Positions 4,919 through 6,676 of a stretch of 6,676 nt of DNA are shown in pieces. The number at the start of each line of letters is the position of its first letter. Position 1 is the stretch's first letter. The position numbers and the translations under genes are program-made. Origin of the DNA: Clostridiales bacterium. GTDB taxonomy: Bacteria > Bacillota > Clostridia > Oscillospirales > Oscillospiraceae. Under the pieces are notes generated by a model. It did not search any database and was not told the origin of the DNA. It saw only the letters and a program-made list of their open reading frames with translations. Where the stretch lies: contig JAAYFX010000028.1 in assembly GCA_012728025.1 (NCBI GenBank), positions 1 through 6,676 on the forward strand, read 5' to 3'.

Positions 4919-6676
4919 TCATATTATTCTGGAAAACTCCTTGTCTAGCTGACGCTTTGTAAGGCTTGTCCAGACCGGTCTGCCATGGGGGCAATATCTA
5001 ACTTCCCCTGCCAAGACCTTTTCCGCAATGTCGGAAAACTCCCCATCGCTTGTTTTCCAGCCTGCCTTTATAGCCGCCTTGCAGGCCACAGTGTGTAGTA
5101 TTTCGTCTATATATTCTGTTTCGGAAACAGCGCACTTATCCAGCTTTTCGCATATTTCCTCCACCATGGGGGCGGCGTCGGCGGCATCAACATCTGCGGG
5201 AACAGCTCTTAATATCATGCTGTTTTCACCAAATGGCTCAATTTCAAAGCCAAGTCTTCTCATAAGCTCCATGTTTTTCTCCAAAAGCTCCGCCTCGGCG
5301 GCTGTCAGCTTTAAAGGAACAGGCAGCATAAGCGTCTGGGACATCACTTCATGGCCCTGATTTTTCAAGCGGTCAAAAATCATCCGCTCGTGGGCAGCGT
5401 GTTTATCGATAAAAATAAGCTCCTCGCCCTTTTCCACTATAATATAGGTTTTCATAGCCTCGCCCACAAGGCGAAAATCCGCTGTCGCCTCCGAAAAAAG
5501 CGGGTCTTCCTCCTGCTTTTCGGAAACAATTATACCCTCCCTTTCACAGGCAGACTCCCCTTGCACAATTTCAAGCTGTGCCGAGGGGGGGTTCCCCGCA
5601 AGTTCATTGGGAGCCTCATAAACGGCATTGTATGAAGACCTACTGTCATAAAGCCTTGTCCCTCCGTCTTTTTCAGCTGAACCTCTGCCGTAAAGCAAAA
5701 CCGTTCCCCTGTCGTTTTGGGGCAAAGTTGGGGCAGAAGGCTTTCTTTCAGGTGAAGAAAGGTCGGAAGTTTTTGCAGGTTCACCGGTTTTCTTGCGAAA
5801 CTCTGCCGCCGGCATGGCTTGGAAAAAGTCCTTTTTCGGGGAAAGCACAGCCTTTGTCCCCGATGAAATAAAAGGCTCCGCCGTTTTTTCAGCATGAAAC
5901 AAGGCGGACAAAACGGCATTGTAAACCATGTCAAAAACTCGCCGCTCCTCACGAAACTTTACCTCAAGCTTTGTTGGATGCACGTTTACGTCCACCGAGG
6001 CGGGGCTTATTTCAAGATAGATAACGCAGGCGGGAAAGCGCCCTGTGAGCAGGGTGTTTTTGTATGCCTGCTCAACGGCGGCCTGTAAAAGCTGGGACTT
6101 TATAGAGCGGCCGTTGCAAAAGAAAAATTGTTTCGAGCGGTTTCCGCTGCCGTATCTTGGAGAGCCTGTAAAGCCTGTTACACTTATGCCCTCGTCCTTG
6201 GATGCGCATTTTAAAAGCTGCTTTGCGCTGTCTCTGCCTAAAAGGCTGTATACGGCAGAGTCCTGCCTGCCGTCTCCGGGGGAGAAAAATTCTTCCTTGC
6301 CGTCTTTAATAAGTCTAACGGAAACCTCCGGTCTGCCAAGAGCGCAGCGCAGGGCAAGGGAAAGGCAGCTTGAGCCTTCTGCCCTGTCGCTTTTCATGAA
6401 TTTAAGCCTTGCGGGGGTGTTATAAAAAAGGTCCCGTATAATAATCGTTGTGCCCTCGGGGCAGCCCCAAGGAACCATCTCCAAGATTTCTCCCCCCTCA
6501 AGGGTAAGGCGCACACCCTCTTTTGAACCTCGGCGCCTTGTTATAAGCTCTGCCCTTGAAACGGCGGCAATGGCGGCAAGAGCCTCCCCTCGAAAGCCCA
6601 TGGTTCCTATGGCCTCAAGGGAGCGCTCGTCTTTAAGCTTGCTTGTGGCGTGGCGGGTAAAGCAAACTCCGGCATC
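4919..6676 (-). CDS. mutL: DNA mismatch repair protein MutL, 5' end cut by window edge
   Basis: MutL couples mismatch recognition by MutS to strand removal. The frame runs open to the window edge: 585 residues are visible and, by alignment to E. coli MutL from memory, about 65-70 are missing, including the ExxxN and DxGxG ATP-binding motifs. Visible residues begin DAGVCFTRHATSK. The motif GTMGFRGEAL is at about 24-33, so the Met coded at 6601 is internal and not a start. FFCNGRSIKSQLL (about 185-197) and VDVNVHPTKLEVKF (228-241) complete the N-terminal GHKL/S5 half. A variable linker follows (about 260-395). The C-terminal half carries the endonuclease motif as DKHAAHERMIFD (about 424-435), a clamp-binding-like QTLMLP (447-452), ACK at about 531-533 and CPHGRP at about 562-567. 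It is therefore of the nicking type found in bacteria without MutH. Gln in the canonical DQHA is Lys, and the last motif Glu is Asp. The TGA stop lies 37 bp before miaA. A mutS gene upstream is expected but not visible. Confidence 0.98.
   Translation of the reverse strand, partial: DAGVCFTRHATSKLKDERSLEAIGTMGFRGEALAAIAAVSRAELITRRRGSKEGVRLTLEGGEILEMVPWGCPEGTTIIIRDLFYNTPARLKFMKSDRAEGSSCLSLALRCALGRPEVSVRLIKDGKEEFFSPGDGRQDSAVYSLLGRDSAKQLLKCASKDEGISVTGFTGSPRYGSGNRSKQFFFCNGRSIKSQLLQAAVEQAYKNTLLTGRFPACVIYLEISPASVDVNVHPTKLEVKFREERRVFDMVYNAVLSALFHAEKTAEPFISSGTKAVLSPKKDFFQAMPAAEFRKKTGEPAKTSDLSSPERKPSAPTLPQNDRGTVLLYGRGSAEKDGGTRLYDSRSSYNAVYEAPNELAGNPPSAQLEIVQGESACEREGIIVSEKQEEDPLFSEATADFRLVGEAMKTYIIVEKGEELIFIDKHAAHERMIFDRLKNQGHEVMSQTLMLPVPLKLTAAEAELLEKNMELMRRLGFEIEPFGENSMILRAVPADVDAADAAPMVEEICEKLDKCAVSETEYIDEILHTVACKAAIKAGWKTSDGEFSDIAEKVLAGEVRYCPHGRPVWTSLTKRQLDKEFSRII

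Noticed and set aside
5530..5952. 140-codon minus-strand open frame inside mutL
   Set aside because: It covers the variable mutL linker in another frame. The mutL frame is intact through the region, so this is not a frameshifted piece or a separate gene.
6045..6425. 126-codon plus-strand open frame opposite mutL
   Set aside because: It lies wholly inside the conserved N-terminal half of mutL, has no recognisable motif and no good ribosome binding site; it is a by-product of the mutL codons.
6599..6601. ATG at 6601 as the start of mutL
   Set aside because: This Met lies within the conserved motif GTMGFRGEAL, and the frame continues upstream through RHATSK to the window edge, so it is internal.
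160..6676. Mobile element, toxin-antitoxin, CRISPR or phage-related system
   Set aside because: All the coding space is taken by recognisable core genes plus one HlyD-like protein; no transposase, long terminal repeat, spacer array or defence domain was seen on either strand.

Overview
The window is a compact, entirely minus-strand block of Bacillota (Firmicutes) housekeeping genes, most likely from a gut-type member of Clostridia. The evidence is the gene content (DivIVA, SepF, a short Firmicutes-type Hfq, an endonuclease-type MutL), the strong AGGAGG-like ribosome binding sites and the use of GTG/TTG-type starts. I cannot name a genus from the sequence alone.

In transcription order (right to left) the genes are mutL (5' end cut by the window edge), miaA, hfq, an unnamed single-pass HlyD-like membrane protein, yggS, sepF and divIVA. 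mutL and miaA are 37 bp apart and look translationally linked. hfq follows a 136 bp gap that holds its own candidate extended -10 promoter, bracketed by a perfect 7 bp inverted repeat. A terminator- or attenuator-like hairpin sits just after hfq, directly in front of the ribosome binding site of the HlyD-like gene. yggS follows that gene after 26 bp. sepF has a candidate promoter of its own overlapping the yggS stop, and divIVA follows sepF after 99 bp. A GC-rich imperfect hairpin 22 bp past the divIVA stop may end the unit. The last 98 bases on the left hold no gene that I can support.

The genes fall into three groups. mutL and miaA are mismatch repair and tRNA A37 prenylation. hfq is an RNA chaperone. 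The HlyD-like gene, yggS, sepF and divIVA occupy the Firmicutes cell-division neighbourhood, in which yggS (ylmE), sepF (ylmF) and divIVA are usually joined by ylmG and ylmH; both of those are missing here. SepF tethers FtsZ to the membrane and DivIVA marks curved membrane at septa or poles. YggS controls free pyridoxal phosphate.

No mobile element, CRISPR array, tRNA or rRNA is visible, and nothing points to recent horizontal transfer. The least understood component is the HlyD-like protein, an adaptor-type protein with no transporter partner in view, placed next to division genes. The most interesting non-coding signals are the inverted repeat around the hfq -10 element, the hairpin after hfq, and start codons of miaA and yggS that overlap their own Shine-Dalgarno sequences.
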